From Holophagaceae bacterium (GTDB taxonomy: Bacteria; Acidobacteriota; Holophagae; Holophagales; Holophagaceae), in contig PMJK01000072.1 of assembly GCA_003158505.1 (NCBI GenBank), forward strand, positions 30,661 through 37,716: 7,056 nucleotides of DNA, written 5' to 3'. The notes under the pieces were generated by a model, which saw only the letters and a list, made by a program, of their open reading frames with translations, was not told where the DNA came from and made no database searches. Both the position numbers and the translations under genes were made by a program. This document shows positions 6,166 to 7,056 of this stretch, one piece after another (within the stretch, counting starts at the first letter, position 1; each line of letters begins with the position of its first letter).

Positions 6166-6200
6166 GAAGAGGGCCCGGCTCGCCGGGCCCTTCTTCATTG
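6166..6200 (+). terminator. Intrinsic terminator of the FadL-family gene
   Basis: GGGCCCGG (6171-6178) pairs with CCGGGCCC (6183-6190) around a CTCG loop. GAAGA (6166-6170) extends the stem with TCTTC (6192-6196) past one bulged T. The + strand tail TTCTTCATTGT is moderately T-rich. It lies 17 nt after the porin stop and 17 nt short of the convergent thiolase stop. On the minus strand the tail (CGTGGTCC) is not T-rich, so it serves mainly the porin gene, although the stem could also slow transcription from the other side. Confidence 0.8.
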
Positions 6201-6216
6201 TGCGCTGCACGCTGAT

Positions 6217-7056
6217 CTACACCCGCTCCACCGCCATGGCGATGGCGTTCCCGCCGCCGAGACACAGGGCGGCGATACCACGCCGCTTGCCGTGGCGCTC
6301 CAAGGCGTGAAGCAGGGTGGCCATGACCCGCGCACCACTGGCCCCGATGGGATGGCCCAATGCCACAGCGCCGCCGTGGACGTTGATACGATCCGCCGGC
6401 AGCTTCAGCTCGTGCATGGTGGCCACCAGTTGCACGGCAAAGGCCTCGTTGATCTCCCAGAGATCGACGTCGTTTACGGTCCAGCCCACCTGGGCCAGCA
6501 GCTTGCGGATGGCCTCCACCGGCGCCATGAGCACCCACTCGGGATCGAGGCCCGCCGTGGCCGTGCCGAGTATGCGCGCCTGAATGGGCAGACCATGGGC
6601 GCGGGCGAAGGACTCGGTACTCACCAGGGCCATGGCCGCACCATCATTGACGCTCGGAGCATTCCCCGCCGTGACCGTGCCGTCCTTCTTGAAGGCCGGG
6701 CGCAGTTTGGACAGGGCTTCCACGGTGGAATCGGCGCGTGGCCCCTCGTCCTCGCTGACGATGAGATCACCCTTCTTTCCCGGCACGGCGATAGGGATGA
6801 TCTCGGCCTTGAAAGCGCCGGATTGCATGGCGGCCACAGCCTTGCGGTGGCTTTCGGCGGCCCAGGCGTCCTGGGCCTGACGGGTGATGCCGTACTTCGC
6901 GGCCACCAGCTCCCCGGTGTGGCCCATGTGCTGATCGGTCATGGCGCACCAGAGACCATCCAGGATCATGGCGTCCTTGGCTTCGGTATGGCCCATGCGG
7001 GCACCGGTCCGGAGCTTGGGCAGGAGGTAGGGCGCGTTGGACATGGACTCCATGCC
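6217..7056 (-). CDS. Acetyl-CoA C-acetyltransferase (thiolase), C-terminal part, partial
   Basis: The minus-strand frame is open from the window edge to a TAG (CTA at 6217-6219), giving about 279 residues, roughly the last two thirds of a thiolase of about 390-400. It starts with GMESMSNAPYLL, the conserved GG-MESMSNAPY of the family, so its first Met is internal and the true start is outside the window. Further marks are MGHTGELVAAKYGITRQAQD, NEAFA, GHPIGASGAR with the catalytic His, and ALCLGGGNAIAM with the second catalytic Cys. The nucleophilic Cys near residue 90 is not covered. Such enzymes condense or cleave acetoacetyl-CoA in beta-oxidation end steps, ketone or polyhydroxyalkanoate metabolism. 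The MESMSN/HMGHT pattern is closer to AtoB/PhaA-type biosynthetic thiolases than to FadA, but the exact role is open. It converges on the FadL-family gene across a 67-nt gap. Confidence 0.94.
   Translation of the reverse strand, partial: GMESMSNAPYLLPKLRTGARMGHTEAKDAMILDGLWCAMTDQHMGHTGELVAAKYGITRQAQDAWAAESHRKAVAAMQSGAFKAEIIPIAVPGKKGDLIVSEDEGPRADSTVEALSKLRPAFKKDGTVTAGNAPSVNDGAAMALVSTESFARAHGLPIQARILGTATAGLDPEWVLMAPVEAIRKLLAQVGWTVNDVDLWEINEAFAVQLVATMHELKLPADRINVHGGAVALGHPIGASGARVMATLLHALERHGKRRGIAALCLGGGNAIAMAVERV

Noticed and set aside
6217..7053. Complete thiolase gene starting at the Met encoded at 7051-7053
   Set aside because: That Met belongs to the internal conserved GGMESMSN segment; the N-terminal part with the nucleophilic Cys lies beyond the window.

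Overview
The window is GC-rich DNA from a bacterium with an outer membrane: it encodes a FadL-type outer-membrane porin with a signal peptide and a terminal phenylalanine. Base composition, gene style and the divergent trp enzymes give me an impression of Acidobacteriota (Holophaga/Geothrix-like). That placement is weak inference and would need a protein search.

Region 1 (1-4584, + strand) is most of a tryptophan biosynthesis operon. It starts inside what looks like the 3' end of trpG (1-96) and continues trpD, trpC, trpF, trpB, trpA. These enzymes take anthranilate to tryptophan in order: phosphoribosyl transfer (TrpD), isomerisation (TrpF), indole-glycerol-phosphate formation (TrpC), then tryptophan synthase (TrpA alpha, TrpB beta). 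The D/C, C/F and F/B junctions are ATGA overlaps and B/A has a 1-nt gap, so translation is probably coupled along the operon. The only real gap is trpG-trpD (56 nt), and it is filled by a large imperfect hairpin ending directly before the trpD ribosome binding site. The catalytic residues of TrpD, TrpB and TrpA are present. TrpF is divergent at several signature positions, TrpC has KGF where KDF is usual, and TrpA lacks the usual N-terminal segment.

Region 2 (4585-4766) is a 182-nt non-coding stretch with no convincing terminator for the trp operon. It holds a plausible promoter, an inverted repeat over its -10 box, and two tandem 5-bp hairpins with GNRA tetraloops just before the ribosome binding site of the next gene.

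Region 3 (4767-6149, + strand) is an OmpP1/FadL-family outer-membrane transporter, followed by a strong GC-rich terminator hairpin (6166-6200).

Region 4 (6217-7056, - strand, convergent) is the C-terminal part of an acetyl-CoA acetyltransferase-type thiolase; its start and nucleophilic cysteine lie beyond the window. A FadL porin next to a thiolase suggests a lipid or hydrophobic-compound uptake and degradation neighbourhood, independent of trp.

I see no mobile element, CRISPR array, tRNA or rRNA, and no evidence for a wholly new system. The most unusual signals are the trpG-trpD hairpin, the structured porin leader and the divergent TrpF.
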